Translations under genes and position numbers: made by a program
Shown: positions 63,830-64,000 of the stretch, one piece after another
Position numbering within the stretch: position 1 is the first letter of the stretch
Layout: every line of letters begins with the position of its first letter
From: SIG440 sp045645485
GTDB lineage: Bacteria > Bacillota > Clostridia > Monoglobales > Monoglobaceae
DNA: 64,000 bases
NCBI GenBank assembly: GCA_045645485.1
Contig: JAZRIX010000017.1
Coordinates: forward strand, 1-64,000
Reading direction: 5' to 3'
Notes under the pieces: generated by a model
Database searches by the model: none
The model's input: the letters and a program-made list of their open reading frames with translations, nothing else
What the model was told of the DNA's origin: nothing

Positions 63830-64000
63830 TCATTTTTCCTTTGATTCAAGAAATATTTTTCTTGTTACAAAATTATAAATCGGGACGATTACCATGGCAA
63901 AAATTTTTACTATCAGATAATATACAGAGGTATACGTTGTTCCGATCCACAGAATAACCTGATTCAAACACAATCCGCCGATACTGAGGAGTACAAATAT
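63830..64000 (-). CDS. GtrA-family membrane protein, C-terminal part (runs off window end)
   Basis: Only 56 codons before the TGA stop are present. They encode two hydrophobic helices and the ending KIFAMVIVPIYNFVTRKIF, which matches the last helix and N-F-x-x-R-K end of GtrA proteins. GtrA is proposed to flip polyprenyl-linked glucose across the membrane. It is the first visible gene of the polysaccharide operon; more genes probably lie beyond the window. Confidence 0.75.
   Translation of the reverse strand: MFVLLSIGGLCLNQVILWIGTTYTSVYYLIVKIFAMVIVPIYNFVTRKIFLESKEK

Overview
The window looks like a chromosome segment from an anaerobic, endospore-forming Gram-positive bacterium of the class Clostridia. 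The evidence is dipicolinate synthase (spoVFA/spoVFB), the spoIIGA-sigE pair, a CwlD-type spore cortex amidase, meso-diaminopimelate dehydrogenase, strong GGAGG-type ribosome binding sites, AT-rich intergenic DNA and S-layer-homology (SLH) surface proteins. No species can be named from the sequence. Almost every gene is on the minus strand; the exceptions are spoIIGA-sigE and a tRNA-Leu.

Positions 1-18800 are mainly core genome. In order they hold: a partial ddh gene; the dipicolinate synthase operon; two small zinc-ribbon membrane proteins and a lipoprotein; a tig-clpP-clpX cluster; a phosphoesterase; thrC; a small P-loop protein; pgi; spoIIGA-sigE; cwlD; pyk; and a Na+-translocating decarboxylase beta subunit (oadB) with a 46-residue gamma-like partner. 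The oadB unit is preceded by a leader that matches the yybP-ykoY (Mn2+) riboswitch with an overlapping intrinsic terminator, an unexpected pairing. Between cwlD and pyk, and again beside tRNA-Leu, lie dispersed palindromic repeats.

Positions 19000-43000 are an accessory cell-surface locus. A GDSL hydrolase and a secreted protein with two tandem domains form one unit. A five-gene, 19-kb run encodes a small secreted protein, an SLH-anchored 1420-residue protein, a second SLH protein, and two giant paralogous secreted proteins with Asp-box (BNR/sialidase-like) propellers. Two adjacent AraC-family paralogues sit directly upstream. The two surface units share an identical 16-bp element placed exactly 48 bp upstream of an extended -10 promoter, which suggests one activator, plausibly one of the AraC proteins, controls both.

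Positions 43400-64000 are one long exopolysaccharide/capsule operon: priming glycosyltransferase, GT2, GT4 and GT32 glycosyltransferases, a Wzy-like polymerase, a Wzx flippase, a hexapeptide acyltransferase, a YdjC deacetylase and the three parts of a Gtr-type side-chain glucosylation system (GtrA, GtrB-like, GtrII-like). Cyclic-di-GMP-type domains are threaded through it: an EAL protein, a degenerate-GGDEF-EAL membrane protein and, most unusually, a Wzz-like polysaccharide co-polymerase whose cytoplasmic tail is a degenerate GGDEF domain. That fusion is the leading candidate here for a new regulatory arrangement.
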